From Micrococcales bacterium (GTDB lineage: Bacteria > Actinomycetota > Actinomycetes > Actinomycetales > Cellulomonadaceae): a DNA stretch of 64,000 bases. The position numbers and the translations under genes are program-made. Location of the stretch: NCBI GenBank assembly GCA_009785115.1, contig WQWY01000013.1, positions 18,110 through 82,109 of the forward strand, read 5' to 3'. Numbering within the stretch: position 1 is the stretch's first letter; each line of letters starts with the position of its first letter. The notes beneath the pieces were generated by a model. That model was given only the letters and a program-made list of their open reading frames with translations. It was not told where the DNA came from and did no database searches. Positions 37,150-48,636 of the stretch are shown one piece after another.

Positions 37150-40100
37150 GTGAGCGTCGTGCTGGGCTACATCGAGCAGGCTGTGGTGCTCACGGTGGCG
37201 GCAGCGGTGCTGTCCGTCACGGGCTACCTGGCGGGCATGGTCATCCGGTGGTTCGAGTGGTTGTGGTCGACGGGGGACGACGACGCGCGGGAGGCTTCTG
37301 GGCTCTACGGCCCTCGCACCGTGGACCGAGAGGTGAAGCGACCGGCTGGCAGGCTCCGAAGAGCGGTGCGCGGGTTTGTCGGCCGGGGGGCACGGGGGCG
37401 CCGGTCGCGCCTGGTCGGGCGCGGGGTGTCGAGCCGAGGCTCGCGACCACCGGCGGGGCGTTGGTGGAGGCCGTGGGGTGACGGGCTGACGGTCGCGCTG
37501 GTCGTCTTGGGGTCGGCATGGGTGGCGTTGAACATCCTGGAGCCCTATGGCCCCTCGGAGACCGGGTGGTGGGCAGGGGAGGCCGTCGAGCCCGGCCTGT
37601 GGTTGGAATCCGCAGGGATCGGGTTGTGGTGGGTCGCGGCCTGGGCCGCTGTCGTCTTCTTCTTGGCCGCCCGTGCCGGATGGCGGGGGTTGATCGGCTG
37701 GGGTGTGCCGCTGGGAGCCTGGGTGGTGTTCGGGGCGGTGGCCGCTGCTGCCCCGATGCTGCGACACCTGGCTGTCACGGCGGGGGTGTGGCCGGCCGAG
37801 CAGGACCTGCACGGTGGGAGCCCTGGGTATGTGGTGCTCGGGACGGTGGTGGCGGTCCTGGTGTGGGGTGCCGTCGTGGGGAGTCGTCGGTGGCGAGAGG
37901 CTGTCTGGGCCGAACGTACAGAAGTCCGTCCCGTCGAGCAGGCGGACGGCCGACCTGACGACGCTGCCCGTGAGGCGTGCGACCTGGCCAGCAACAGGCC
38001 GACCCGCACCGCCAGGGAAGACCGGTTGGACCGCAGGGGGGCTGCGTCGGGGCTCGCCCGCTTGATCCACACCGAGGAGCCCCCGTTCGTGCTGGGGATC
38101 GACGGAGAGTGGGGGTCGGGCAAGTCGTCGCTGATGCACCTGCTCAGCGAGCGTCTGCACGAGTATCGCGACTGGCCGCACCCGGCGGCGACGTCAAGGC
38201 CCGCCTGGAACGTCCGCGGTGTACAGAGGCGGCTCCGCAAGCAGTTCCCGACGGGCGAGGCGAGCCCGGAGACCTCGTGGGCGGCAGGCCGGGTGGTGGT
38301 GGTGAGGGTGAACCTCTGGGCGCATCAGCACGACGAGCTCCCGGCGGTCGCGTTGTTGCAGGCCGCCCGCGACACGTTGCCGCCAGGGGCTCGACACGAG
38401 GCGACCGACGACATCAAGGCGATCATGGCCACAGGCGGGGCCGACGCCGTGTCGCTGAAAGACCTGGCCCTGGGTGGTGCCAGCGGCGAGGTGAGCCTGG
38501 GCGCGCTGCGTCGGGCCGTGCTGGCCGGGCGTGCCGACAGGTTCGCGCTGCAAGAGCACCAGGCCAAGCTGTCCAGCAGGTTCGCCAGGGTGATCGACGA
38601 GGTACGGCGCGCTCACAATGCCGACCGGGTGGTGTTCATCCTCGACGATCTCGACCGCTGCCTGCCTGCTGTTGCCTTGGACCTGCTGGAGAAGGTTCAC
38701 CTGATGTTCCAGGAGCCCGCGTGCGTCACGGTCATCGGTATCGACACGCGCATCTTGGAGCTCACTGTCGCGAAGCGCTACCTCGACCAGGGGGCGTACG
38801 AGGAGGGGAAGGGGCCTTCTGGCGACAGCTCGAAGGAGGCTGCCACGCTCGCCCGGGAGTACGTGGAGAAGGTGTTCGACTTCTCCTACCGCATCCCACC
38901 GGTCGATGACGCACGGCTGAAGTCATACATCACGGGCATGTTGCAGCCGCTGGCACAGCAGGAGAAGAAGGAACCGCGCGAGGACCCCACTGAGGGCACG
39001 GGCGGCAGGACTTCGGCGTGGGCGCGTCTTCGGGCACAGTTGTGGAAGCGGCCCGGCAAGACGCTAGATCAGTCACCGGTTCCTGCGGTCGACAGCCGCA
39101 AGAACGCGCTCGACAAGGACATCATCGGGGTGATCGTCGACCTCTTCGCCGAGGGGGCATCAGCGTGCGGAGCGAGCCTGCGGCGAACCAAGCGTCTGGT
39201 CAACTCGTTCATCATGTACCACTCGTTCGCCTGCGACACCACGGTGCCGAGGACGATCGAAGCGTTCGCCGGGACCGCCACCCCTGTCCGGAGCGAGCCG
39301 TCCGTTGACAGGGGTGGCGCTGCAGAAGATCCAGAGCCCGACACTGCCGAACCGGAACCGCAGACGGCCGACAGCGCCAGGCAAGGTTCTGGTGAGCGGT
39401 CCGTCGACACTGCCCAGGTGCCAGCGCTCGGCTATTTTCCGTTCTTGATGGCGGCGGTGTCCGCCATCATGGTTCTGTACCCCAAGTCTTATCGAGCGCT
39501 GAGCGGAGCCGAGAAGGCGATAGCGGCAGAACGATGGTTCGTACAGGTTGACGGCGCCCCTGTGGGTACGTTGACCGAGGAAGGTGCTGACGGTCTGCGA
39601 GAAACCATCATGAAAGGGATGAAGACGCCGCACGTCGACCTGGCTCGCATGTGGGCCTCGCCTGAGGACCGCAAGGTCTTGGTCGACGCCGTGGTGCGCT
39701 ACGTCCAGATGATGGAGTCCCCGCAAGGGGAGATGACCACCTTTGGGACGTACCAGGGCAAGCCGTTGACGTGGCGGGTGCTAACGACGGACAGTGCTGG
39801 GCGTCGGCTGCTGCTGTGCGAGGAGATCGTCCGGAAGGGGCCGTATCACAGGGACTGGGGGACGAAGAGCGATCCGATCACGTGGCAGAAATCCGATCTG
39901 CGACGTTGGCTCAACGGGCGGCCGTCAGGGGTTCGAGGCCAGAGTGGTTGGGAAGAGTGGACGGTTCCTGACGATGCGTACACGTGGGCCGGGGGTCGTC
40001 GGAAGATGAAGGAGGGAGAGTCTCAGGAGTACTGGCCTTCTCAGCCCTTCCTCGAATATTTCAGCAGAGATGAAATCGCGAGAATCCATCAAGTGGTTGT

Positions 40101-40512
40101 GTCGACCGAGGGCGAGCATTGGTCGGCGGCGCGACTCCGGAAGTTCTATGCGGACATGGAGGGGGGTTACAAAGGAGACGTTGGGCGCTGGAAACCCGAT
40201 GAGTGGGTGCGAAATTGGAAAGATTATTGGGAGGTAGAGAGCGACGACGACACGAAAATTATGCTCGGGGGCGGCGACGTGAGCTGTCGAGTGTTCCTGC
40301 TGAGTTTGGCCGAGGCGAAAGAATTCTTTGAGTCCGACAGTGATCGGATCGCACAATATGAGACCGCGCCGGGGTGGTGGTGGTTGCGGTCGCCGGGCAA
40401 CCGTGACATCCGCACCGCTGTGGTCGCCCCGGGCGGGTGGCTGGACCGCAATGGCATCCATGTGGGCACCACTGCGGTCGGGGTCCGCCCCGCTTTGTGG
40501 CTGAATCCTTAA
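37150..40512 (+). CDS. KAP-family P-loop NTPase fused to a DUF6273-type domain
   Basis: This 1120-residue protein has an N-terminal membrane region (segments near 5-30, 113-135, 160-180, 185-205 and 225-243), then a KAP NTPase domain with Walker A GEWGSGKSS (319-327) and Walker B FILDDLDR (496-503). A sensor-like HTH segment around RRTKRLVNSFIMYHS follows, then an acidic Glu/Pro linker. From about 865 to the end is a DUF6273-like domain: TWRVLTTD..RRLLLCEEIV, WQKSDLRRWLNG, and the terminal WWWLRSPGN...GVRPALWLNP. KAP NTPases are membrane-linked and some act in phage defence. Codons in roughly 40040-40370 are visibly AT-richer than the rest, which suggests the C-terminal domain was acquired separately. 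Substrate unknown. Confidence 0.83.
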   Translation: MSVVLGYIEQAVVLTVAAAVLSVTGYLAGMVIRWFEWLWSTGDDDAREASGLYGPRTVDREVKRPAGRLRRAVRGFVGRGARGRRSRLVGRGVSSRGSRPPAGRWWRPWGDGLTVALVVLGSAWVALNILEPYGPSETGWWAGEAVEPGLWLESAGIGLWWVAAWAAVVFFLAARAGWRGLIGWGVPLGAWVVFGAVAAAAPMLRHLAVTAGVWPAEQDLHGGSPGYVVLGTVVAVLVWGAVVGSRRWREAVWAERTEVRPVEQADGRPDDAAREACDLASNRPTRTAREDRLDRRGAASGLARLIHTEEPPFVLGIDGEWGSGKSSLMHLLSERLHEYRDWPHPAATSRPAWNVRGVQRRLRKQFPTGEASPETSWAAGRVVVVRVNLWAHQHDELPAVALLQAARDTLPPGARHEATDDIKAIMATGGADAVSLKDLALGGASGEVSLGALRRAVLAGRADRFALQEHQAKLSSRFARVIDEVRRAHNADRVVFILDDLDRCLPAVALDLLEKVHLMFQEPACVTVIGIDTRILELTVAKRYLDQGAYEEGKGPSGDSSKEAATLAREYVEKVFDFSYRIPPVDDARLKSYITGMLQPLAQQEKKEPREDPTEGTGGRTSAWARLRAQLWKRPGKTLDQSPVPAVDSRKNALDKDIIGVIVDLFAEGASACGASLRRTKRLVNSFIMYHSFACDTTVPRTIEAFAGTATPVRSEPSVDRGGAAEDPEPDTAEPEPQTADSARQGSGERSVDTAQVPALGYFPFLMAAVSAIMVLYPKSYRALSGAEKAIAAERWFVQVDGAPVGTLTEEGADGLRETIMKGMKTPHVDLARMWASPEDRKVLVDAVVRYVQMMESPQGEMTTFGTYQGKPLTWRVLTTDSAGRRLLLCEEIVRKGPYHRDWGTKSDPITWQKSDLRRWLNGRPSGVRGQSGWEEWTVPDDAYTWAGGRRKMKEGESQEYWPSQPFLEYFSRDEIARIHQVVVSTEGEHWSAARLRKFYADMEGGYKGDVGRWKPDEWVRNWKDYWEVESDDDTKIMLGGGDVSCRVFLLSLAEAKEFFESDSDRIAQYETAPGWWWLRSPGNRDIRTAVVAPGGWLDRNGIHVGTTAVGVRPALWLNP

Positions 40513-40533
40513 TCTGGTATCCGTAAATCTGTT

Positions 40534-40601
40534 GCGGCGCGTAGCGCCGCTTGATTCAGCGCCCGAAGGGCGCTGCCGCGGTCGCGCTTCGCGCGACCGC
40601 G
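40534..40601. repeat. Three tandem perfect hairpins after the KAP gene
   Basis: Hairpin 1: GCGGCGC/GCGCCGC (40534-40550, loop GTA). Hairpin 2: CAGCGCCC/GGGCGCTG (40557-40575, loop GAA). Hairpin 3: CGCGGTCGCGC/GCGCGACCGCG (40577-40601, loop TTC). All arms are perfect and all loops have three bases. They start 22 bp after the stop. A compound terminator is the simplest reading. Confidence 0.85.
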
Positions 40602-40810
40602 ACGACAAAGAGGGGGATGGCCATCGGTTCGTCCTCCTGTCCCATGGCGACACCTACGCTCTTCGCCGCGCCATCCTCGCCCGCGCCGTCTTCGTCCATG
40701 GGTTCATCCGCTGACACGTCGTGTTCTCGGGCATGGTGCGGCCTGCGGGTGGTGCTGAACCCGGCTGACTCTCGCGGCAGCGAAGAACGGCGCATGCGTG
40801 ACGACGCACG
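40602..40810. other. Intergenic stretch between hairpin array and Nudix gene
   Basis: With the hairpin array this completes a gap of about 300 bp between the convergent KAP and Nudix genes. Short open frames exist on both strands (for example 40556-40795 minus) but lack ribosome-binding sites and recognisable protein features. Confidence 0.5.
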
Positions 40811-41464
40811 TCAGGTGCGACGGCCGACCGTCGGGTCGATCACTCGGGCTCTGGGGTTCCAGGGGAGGGTCCAGCCCAGGGCGTCGAACAGGCCGGAGAG
40901 CACCATCGCGGTGAAGCCCCAGACGAGCGCGCCGTCGTCGAGGACGAAGGCGGGGGTTCGTAGGGTTCCACGGCGTGCTGTGACCCTGTGAGCGGGGTTC
41001 AGCAGGTCGGCGACGGGGACGCGGAAGACCGCGGTGGTCTCGGGGTCGACGGAGGCCACGGGGGAGGGGCGGGTCCACCAGGCGAGCACCGGGGTCACCA
41101 GGTTGTCGCTGACCGTCAGGGGTAGCGCTGGCAGGGAGCCGACCACCTCGACGCCGCCGGGGTCTAGGCCGGTCTCTTCGACGGCCTCGCGCAGGGCGGC
41201 CTGCTCGGGGGTCTCGCCCGGGTCCAGGCCGCCGCCGGGGAAGGCGACCTGGCCGGGGTGGTGGTCGAGGTCGTCGGCGCGGCGTTGCAGCAGCACGTCC
41301 AGATCGGCGGCGGCACGAGCCGGGCGTCGGGCGGTGTCGAGCTCTCCGAACAGCACCAGCACCGCCGAGCGGCGTGAGGGGGTGCCGGTCAGGGAGCGCC
41401 ACGGGGCGGGCAGGGCCACGGGGTTCGAGATCAGCCCGCGCAGCGCGTCGTGTGGCTCGGCCAT
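40811..41464 (-). CDS. Nudix hydrolase, CoA pyrophosphatase type
   Basis: This 217-residue protein has a complete Nudix box GX5EX7REUXEEXGU at residues 78-100 (GGLDPGETPEQAALREAVEETGL split around the conserved Glu cluster). The upstream LLQRRADDLDHHPGQVAFPGG matches the NuDiX CoA pyrophosphatase (NudL/PCD1) motif LLxxR..L..H.GQxxFPGG, so it likely cleaves CoA or CoA esters. It follows rraA by 49 bp on the same strand. Confidence 0.9.
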   Translation of the reverse strand: MAEPHDALRGLISNPVALPAPWRSLTGTPSRRSAVLVLFGELDTARRPARAAADLDVLLQRRADDLDHHPGQVAFPGGGLDPGETPEQAALREAVEETGLDPGGVEVVGSLPALPLTVSDNLVTPVLAWWTRPSPVASVDPETTAVFRVPVADLLNPAHRVTARRGTLRTPAFVLDDGALVWGFTAMVLSGLFDALGWTLPWNPRARVIDPTVGRRT

Positions 41465-41513
41465 CGTCAGGCTCGGACCTGCGCGGGCTGGGCGTCAGCC
41501 AGACGCGGGCGGG

Positions 41514-43657
<2,144 letters not shown>

Positions 43658-43715
43658 TCACCCGTACAGTAGTGGCCTTGGCCGCGCCGGCTGCTCGCTC
43701 AGGAGGGGGTCACCC

Positions 43716-45593
43716 GTGGGACTGCTGGAGCAGATCAGGTCTCCGCAGGACGTGCGCGAGCTGTCGCGCACCCAGGTGACCGAGCTCGCCGAGGAGATCA
43801 GAGAGTTTCTCGTCGACCAGGTGTCGCGCAGCGGCGGGCACCTCGGGCCGAACCTCGGGGTGGTCGAGCTGACCATCGCGCTGCACCGGGTGTTCGACTC
43901 CCCGCACGACACGTTGCTCTTCGACACCGGGCACCAGGCCTACGTGCACAAGCTGCTCACCGGCCGCACGGATTTTTCCTCGCTGCGCAAGCGCGGCGGG
44001 CTGTCCGGCTACCCCAGCCGTGCGGAGTCCGAGCACGACGTGGTGGAGAGCTGCCACGCCTCCGCCGCGCTGTCGTGGGCCGACGGGATCGCCCGCGCCC
44101 GGGCGCTGTCCGGTGACGATCGGGCTGTGGTGGTCGTCGTCGGTGACGGGGCGCTGACCGGCGGGATGGCCTGGGAGGCGCTGAACAACATCGCCGACGG
44201 CCAGGACCGCCCTGTCGTCATCGTCGTCAACGACAACGGCCGCTCTTATGCGCCGACCATCGGCGGCCTGGCCCGGCACCTGGACGTGATGCGGACCACG
44301 CGCAGCTACGAGTCGGTGCTGGAGTGGGGCAAGTCGACGCTGCGCCGCTCGGGCTTCGCGGGTCGGTTCGCCTACGAGGCGCTGCACGGGCTGAAGAAGG
44401 GCATCAAGGACGTCGTCGCCCCGCAGCAGGGCATGTTCGAGGATCTCGGGCTGAAGTACATCGGGCCGGTGGACGGCCACGACGAGGCGTCGGTGGAACG
44501 CGCCCTGGGGATCGCCAAGGAATATGGCGGCCCGGTGATCGTGCACACCATCACCGAGAAGGGTCGCGGCTACACCCCCGCCGAGCAGGACGTGGCCGAC
44601 CGTTTCCACGCGGTGGCACCGATCCACCCCGAGACCGGCCTGCCGCTGGCCCCGTCCCGGTTCGGCTGGACCAGCGTGTTCTCGGACGAGATCGTCGCGA
44701 TCGGCCGCCGCCGCCCCGACGTGGTCACGGTGACCGCGGCGATGCTCGCCCCCACGGGCCTGGCCCGGTTCGCCGAGGAGTTCCCCGACCGGGTGGTCGA
44801 CGTCGGCATCGCCGAGCAGCACGCTGTGACGTCGGCCGCCGGCATGGCGTTCGCCGGGCTGCACCCGGTGGTCTGCATCTATGCGACGTTCTTGAACCGG
44901 GCCTTCGACCAGGTGCTCATGGATGTCGCCCTGCACCGGGCCGGCGTGACCTTCGTGCTGGACCGGGCGGGCCTGACCGGCGAGGACGGTGCCAGCCACA
45001 ACGGCATGTGGGACCTGGCGCTGCTGTCGCTGGTGCCGGGCCTGCGGCTCGCGGCCCCGCGCGACGAGACGACGCTGCGCGAGTCGCTGCGCCAGGCGGT
45101 CGACGTGGACGACGCCCCGACGGTGCTGCGCATCCCCAAGGGGTCGGTCGGTGACGACCTGCCCGCGGTGGACGAGATCGACGGGGTCGACGTCCTGGCC
45201 CGCCACGACGGTGCTACCGCGCGGGTGCTGCTGGTCGGTGTCGGCGCGATGGTCACGACCGGCCTGAAGGTCGCCGAGCTGCTCGCCGCGCACGGCCTGG
45301 CCTGCACCGTCGTCGACCCGCGCTGGGTGCTGCCGGTCCCGGAGGCGCTGGTCAAGCTCACCGGGGAGCACGACCATGTGGTCACCATCGAGGACGGCCT
45401 GGTCGAGGGGGGCGTCGGCTCGTTGCTCTCCGACGTCGCACGTCGCGCCGGGGTCCACACCCCGATGCAGAGCTTCGGCGTCCCACGGGCTTTCTTGGCC
45501 CACGCCAGCCGCGAACAGCTGATCGCCGAGCTGCAGCTGGGCCCCAACGACATCGCCGCCCAGGTGCTGGCCGGGATCACCCCGCCGGCCTGA
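43716..45593 (+). CDS. dxs: 1-Deoxy-D-xylulose-5-phosphate synthase
   Basis: This 625-residue TPP-dependent enzyme condenses pyruvate and glyceraldehyde-3-phosphate in the first step of the MEP isoprenoid pathway. It has [15 protein letters not shown], the TPP motif [16 protein letters not shown], and the transketolase-type [17 protein letters not shown] with the catalytic Glu. GGAGGGGG ahead of GTG 43716 ([10 protein letters not shown]) fixes the start; the longer open frame to 43566 has no support. The length is normal. Confidence 0.96.
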   Translation: MGLLEQIRSPQDVRELSRTQVTELAEEIREFLVDQVSRSGGHLGPNLGVVELTIALHRVFDSPHDTLLFDTGHQAYVHKLLTGRTDFSSLRKRGGLSGYPSRAESEHDVVESCHASAALSWADGIARARALSGDDRAVVVVVGDGALTGGMAWEALNNIADGQDRPVVIVVNDNGRSYAPTIGGLARHLDVMRTTRSYESVLEWGKSTLRRSGFAGRFAYEALHGLKKGIKDVVAPQQGMFEDLGLKYIGPVDGHDEASVERALGIAKEYGGPVIVHTITEKGRGYTPAEQDVADRFHAVAPIHPETGLPLAPSRFGWTSVFSDEIVAIGRRRPDVVTVTAAMLAPTGLARFAEEFPDRVVDVGIAEQHAVTSAAGMAFAGLHPVVCIYATFLNRAFDQVLMDVALHRAGVTFVLDRAGLTGEDGASHNGMWDLALLSLVPGLRLAAPRDETTLRESLRQAVDVDDAPTVLRIPKGSVGDDLPAVDEIDGVDVLARHDGATARVLLVGVGAMVTTGLKVAELLAAHGLACTVVDPRWVLPVPEALVKLTGEHDHVVTIEDGLVEGGVGSLLSDVARRAGVHTPMQSFGVPRAFLAHASREQLIAELQLGPNDIAAQVLAGITPPA

Positions 45594-45747
45594 CGACGCG
45601 CCTGGCTGTGCGTCGCGATCTGACCGTGAGCCCTGCTCTGAGGGTGTGCTCTGACCTGGCAGCACGTCGTGAAGACCCTCGCCCCGTGAGGTCCGTCCGG
45701 TGCCGCCGTTCGGGGGACGAGCTCTGGAAGATGGGATGAATCTGGGT

Positions 45748-45753
45748 TAGAAT
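45748..45753 (+). promoter_or_regulatory. -10 box of pflA, leaderless arrangement
   Basis: TAGAAT, the best -10 match near a start codon in this half of the window, ends 6 nt before the ATG at 45760. No ribosome-binding site is present. Confidence 0.65.
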
Positions 45754-45759
45754 CGTCCT

Positions 45760-46620
45760 ATGTCTGAGGGTGTCGTCCGCACTGACGGCATCGTCGCGCC
45801 CGCGATACCGCGCCCGCGGACCGGTGGTCTGGGCGTCGCAGGGTTGCGACCCAGCGAGGCCGACCGGAGCGAGCGGTTCGCCGCGGTGCGGGCAGGGGAC
45901 CTCGGCTCGGTGCACTCCTGGGAGCTCGTCACCGCCGTTGACGGCCCGGGCACCCGGATGACGGTGTTCCTGGCAGGCTGCCCGCTCCAGTGCCTGTTCT
46001 GCCACAACCCCGACACGATGCAGATGCGCCGAGGCACTCCCGTCGAGGCTGACGAGGTGCTGGCGCGGATCAAGCGCTACCGGTCGGTGTTCCGGGCCAG
46101 CGGCGGCGGGCTCACGGTCTCCGGGGGAGAGCCGCTCATGCAGCCGGGTTTCACCGCACGGCTGCTGCGCGGCGCCAAGGAGATGGGCATCCACACCGCG
46201 CTGGACACCTCCGGCTTCCTCGGCGCCGCGTGCACCGACGAGATGATCGCTGACCTCGACCTGGTGCTGCTGGACGTGAAGTCAGGCCTGCCCGAGACCT
46301 ATCGCAAGGTGACAGGCCGAGACCTGGCCCCCACGCTCGACTTCGGCCGCAGGCTCGCCCAGGCCGGCAAGACGATCTGGCTCCGGTTCGTCCTGGTGCC
46401 CGGCCTGACCGACGCCTGGGAGAACGTCGAGGCCGTCGCCGACTACGCCGCGAGCCTCCCGGTGGCCCGCGTCGACGTGCTGCCGTTCCACCAGATGGGT
46501 CGCGACAAGTGGGCCGAGCTGGGCATGACCTACCAGCTCGAGGACACCACGCCCCCGGACGAGGACCTCCTGACCCGGGTGCGCGGGCAGTTCCAGGCCC
46601 GAGGCCTGACCGTCCGCTGA
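45760..46620 (+). CDS. pflA: Pyruvate formate-lyase activating enzyme
   Basis: This 286-residue radical SAM protein has the cluster motif C74-P-L-Q-C78-L-F-C81 (CX3CX2C) and SAM-binding VSGGEPLMQP. The rest (LDTSGFLGAA, LLDVKSGLPETYRKVTGRDL) matches PflA, which installs the glycyl radical on pyruvate formate-lyase under anoxia. Residues 1-45 are an extra N-terminal extension. pflB is not in the adjoining sequence. The last codons are the first unit of an 18-bp repeat array that continues past the stop. Confidence 0.93.
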   Translation: MSEGVVRTDGIVAPAIPRPRTGGLGVAGLRPSEADRSERFAAVRAGDLGSVHSWELVTAVDGPGTRMTVFLAGCPLQCLFCHNPDTMQMRRGTPVEADEVLARIKRYRSVFRASGGGLTVSGGEPLMQPGFTARLLRGAKEMGIHTALDTSGFLGAACTDEMIADLDLVLLDVKSGLPETYRKVTGRDLAPTLDFGRRLAQAGKTIWLRFVLVPGLTDAWENVEAVADYAASLPVARVDVLPFHQMGRDKWAELGMTYQLEDTTPPDEDLLTRVRGQFQARGLTVR

Positions 46621-46708
46621 GCCCTGGTTGTTCACCGAGCCCTGATCGTCTGCTGGGCCCAGGTCGCTCGTCGGGCGTGGGTCGTTCGCCAGACCCGGTT
46701 CACTCGCT
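46601..46708. repeat. Six degenerate 18-bp tandem repeats joining pflA and rnd ends
   Basis: Six 18-bp units run without gaps, for example GAGGCCTGACCGTCCGCT, GAGCCCTGATCGTCTGCT, GGGCCCAGGTCGCTCGTC and GGGCGTGGGTCGTTCGCC. The first is the pflA C-terminus, the last lies in the rnd C-terminus, and the middle ones are the intergenic gap. They look like expansion of a gene end. Confidence 0.7.
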
Positions 46709-47929
46709 GACCGTGAGCGCCTTGGCGAGCAGGTCGGTGGTGAGCCCCACCTGCCAGGGACGCGCGCCCCCTGCCTCCAGGGTCTCGGCCACAGAGACGG
46801 AGGTCACCGAGCGCGGGGGCGACCAGCACAGCCGTCGCACCAGGTCGGGGGAGAGCAGGTTCTCCACCGGCACCGAGCAGGCCGTCGACAGCTCGAGCAG
46901 CCCGGCCCGGGCAGCCGCGAGGCGAGCCGCGGCTCGCGGCTCGCGGTCTCGCCAGCTGCGCACCGGAGGCGGGCCGTCAGAGCGAGGGCCGTGCACCGAC
47001 GGGAGCCGGTCGGCGGGCAGAGCCAGCGCACGGTCGATCGCGGCCTGCCACAGGTCGAGCCGCCGGGAGGTGCGTCGCCCGGAGAACACAGGCAGGCCGC
47101 GCAGCTCGGCCTGAGAACGCGGCAGGGCGCTGGCAGCGGCGACGATCGCCCGGTCGGGCAGAACCCGGCCCGGGGCGATGTCCCGCTCCCTGCCTTGGGC
47201 GTCACGCACGTCCCACAGCTCGCGGACCACCGCCAGCCCGCGGGGGCTCTTCACGTCGTGCACACCTGACACCCGTCGCCACGGGTCGGGGCGCGGTGGT
47301 GAGGGCGGTGCGGTGCGCTCGGCCTCGAACTCCTCGGCAGCCCACTGGGCCTTGCCGGACGAGGTCAGCTCGGTGGTGATCTGGTCGCGCACGTCGACGA
47401 GCACCTCGACGTCGAGCGCGGCGTACCGCAGCCAGTCGGCGGGCAGGGGGCGGGTCGACCAGTCCACCGCCGAGTGCTCCTTGGCCAGGCCCAGGCCGAG
47501 CACCTGGGCGACCACTGCCGCCAGCCCGACTCGCTCGTAGCCGAGCAGGCGTGCCGCCAGCTCGGTGTCGAAGATCCGCTCGGGGCGCAGGCCCACCTCC
47601 GCCAGGCACGGCAGGTCTTGAGAGGCGGCGTGCAGCACCCACTCCGCGCCGCCCAGCGCCGCCGACAGCACCGACAGGTCAGGTAGCGCGATCGGGTCGA
47701 TCAGGGCGGTGCCCGCACCGGCCCGGCGCATCTGCACCAGGTAGGCACGCTGCCCGTACCGGTAGCCGCTGGCCCGCTCGGCGTCGACCGCCACGGGCCC
47801 GTGCCCGGAGGCGAACAGGTCGATGGTGCTCGCGAGCACAGCGGGAGAGTCGACCACGGTCGGCACGCCCCCGCTCGGCTCTGTCAGCGGGACGACCTGC
47901 GCCGCATCGTCGACGCTGGTATGAGACAC
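46700..47929 (-). CDS. rnd: Ribonuclease D with HRDC domain
   Basis: About 409 residues form a DEDD-type 3'-5' exonuclease domain (AVDAERASGYRYGQRAYLVQM with the first Asp/Glu pair, HAASQDLPCL, DTELAARLLG, and YAALDVEVLV with the last Asp) followed by HRDC-type helices. RNase D trims tRNA and other RNA 3' ends. TAACGT (47937-47942) sits on the GTG at 47938 and predicts a leaderless start at GTG 47929, so the shorter start is chosen. It is convergent with pflA. Confidence 0.9.
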   Translation of the reverse strand: MSHTSVDDAAQVVPLTEPSGGVPTVVDSPAVLASTIDLFASGHGPVAVDAERASGYRYGQRAYLVQMRRAGAGTALIDPIALPDLSVLSAALGGAEWVLHAASQDLPCLAEVGLRPERIFDTELAARLLGYERVGLAAVVAQVLGLGLAKEHSAVDWSTRPLPADWLRYAALDVEVLVDVRDQITTELTSSGKAQWAAEEFEAERTAPPSPPRPDPWRRVSGVHDVKSPRGLAVVRELWDVRDAQGRERDIAPGRVLPDRAIVAAASALPRSQAELRGLPVFSGRRTSRRLDLWQAAIDRALALPADRLPSVHGPRSDGPPPVRSWRDREPRAAARLAAARAGLLELSTACSVPVENLLSPDLVRRLCWSPPRSVTSVSVAETLEAGGARPWQVGLTTDLLAKALTVSE

Positions 47930-47987
47930 GGACGCCACGTTACGACGTGCTGGGGTGTCGTGGTCGCGGCGACGCGCGGTGGTTCTG

Positions 47988-48027
47988 GGGCGCGTCTCGC
48001 GATTTCGTGCACGTGCGAGGTGCGCCC
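47988..48027 (-). terminator. Hairpin between the LuxR-type gene and rnd
   Basis: Arms GGGCGCGTCTCGC (47988-48000) and GCGAGGTGCGCCC (48015-48027) pair over 13 positions, two of them G-U type, with a 14-nt loop. It touches the stop codon of the regulator gene on the minus strand and should end its transcription. Confidence 0.6.
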
Positions 48028-48569
48028 TAGTCGAGAAGACCGGCGCGCATCACCTTGGCGACCAGGCCGGCACGGTCACCGGTGCCCAGCTTGCGGGAGA
48101 TGCGGGCCAGGTGGCTCTTCACGGTCAAGGCCGACAGGCCGAGCTCTTCGCCGATCCTGCGGTTGGACATGCCGTCGGCGACGAGCTTGAGCACACCCAG
48201 CTCACGAGCCGACAGCTCGGGCAGGCTCGGCCGGGTCGGCGCGGTCGCGCTGCGGACCAGGGACGAGACGACCTCGCCGGCGACCGCGCCGCGCACCCCG
48301 CCAGCCAGCAGCACGGGCAGCTCGCTGCGCGACGCCTTGCGAGCCAGCACGACGATGCGCGGGACGCCCCGTCGGCGCAGGGCGAACAGCAGAGCCGGTC
48401 CTTCACCGTCTCCGATCGCCTGGACGGTCACGCACGACGGGATCCTCGGAGCGCCACCAGGCGCGGTGCGTGCGCTGGGCAGCGGGCGTCCCGGGGCCGA
48501 GACAGCCCGCCGTCCGCCCACCGCAGCAGACTGCAGAGGCTCGATCGTCACGCTGGTCCCATCGGCCAC
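48027..48569 (-). CDS. LuxR-type DNA-binding regulator with degenerate receiver
   Basis: This 180-residue protein ends in a LuxR/GerE helix-turn-helix (about 116-176; LSARELGVLKLVADGMSNRRIGEELGLSALTVKSHLARI). The N-terminal 110 residues keep receiver-like strands (ARKASRSELPVLLAGGVRGAVAG) but have no acidic triad or phosphoacceptor Asp in the expected place, so it is probably not controlled by phosphorylation. The same neighbourhood (DUF3000, this regulator, RNase D) is common in Actinobacteria. Targets unknown. Confidence 0.85.
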   Translation of the reverse strand: MADGTSVTIEPLQSAAVGGRRAVSAPGRPLPSARTAPGGAPRIPSCVTVQAIGDGEGPALLFALRRRGVPRIVVLARKASRSELPVLLAGGVRGAVAGEVVSSLVRSATAPTRPSLPELSARELGVLKLVADGMSNRRIGEELGLSALTVKSHLARISRKLGTGDRAGLVAKVMRAGLLD

Positions 48570-48636
48570 CCTGGTGGGTCGGTGAGAAGTAGGCCCCCTC
48601 CGGTCACCCGGCTGACGGGCAGCGAGGCGGTCGGTG

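Noticed and set aside
37150..40512. Diversity-generating retroelement target, based on the lectin-like C-terminus of the KAP protein
   Set aside because: No reverse transcriptase or template repeat is seen in the window.
40556..40795. 79-codon minus-strand frame beside the hairpin array
   Set aside because: No ribosome-binding site, overlaps two hairpins, and the translation is low-complexity.
47980..48030. Second MITE copy suggested by GGGCGCGTCTC near 47988
   Set aside because: Arms are short, pair with wobble and abut a stop codon, so a terminator fits better than an element related to 17845-17964.
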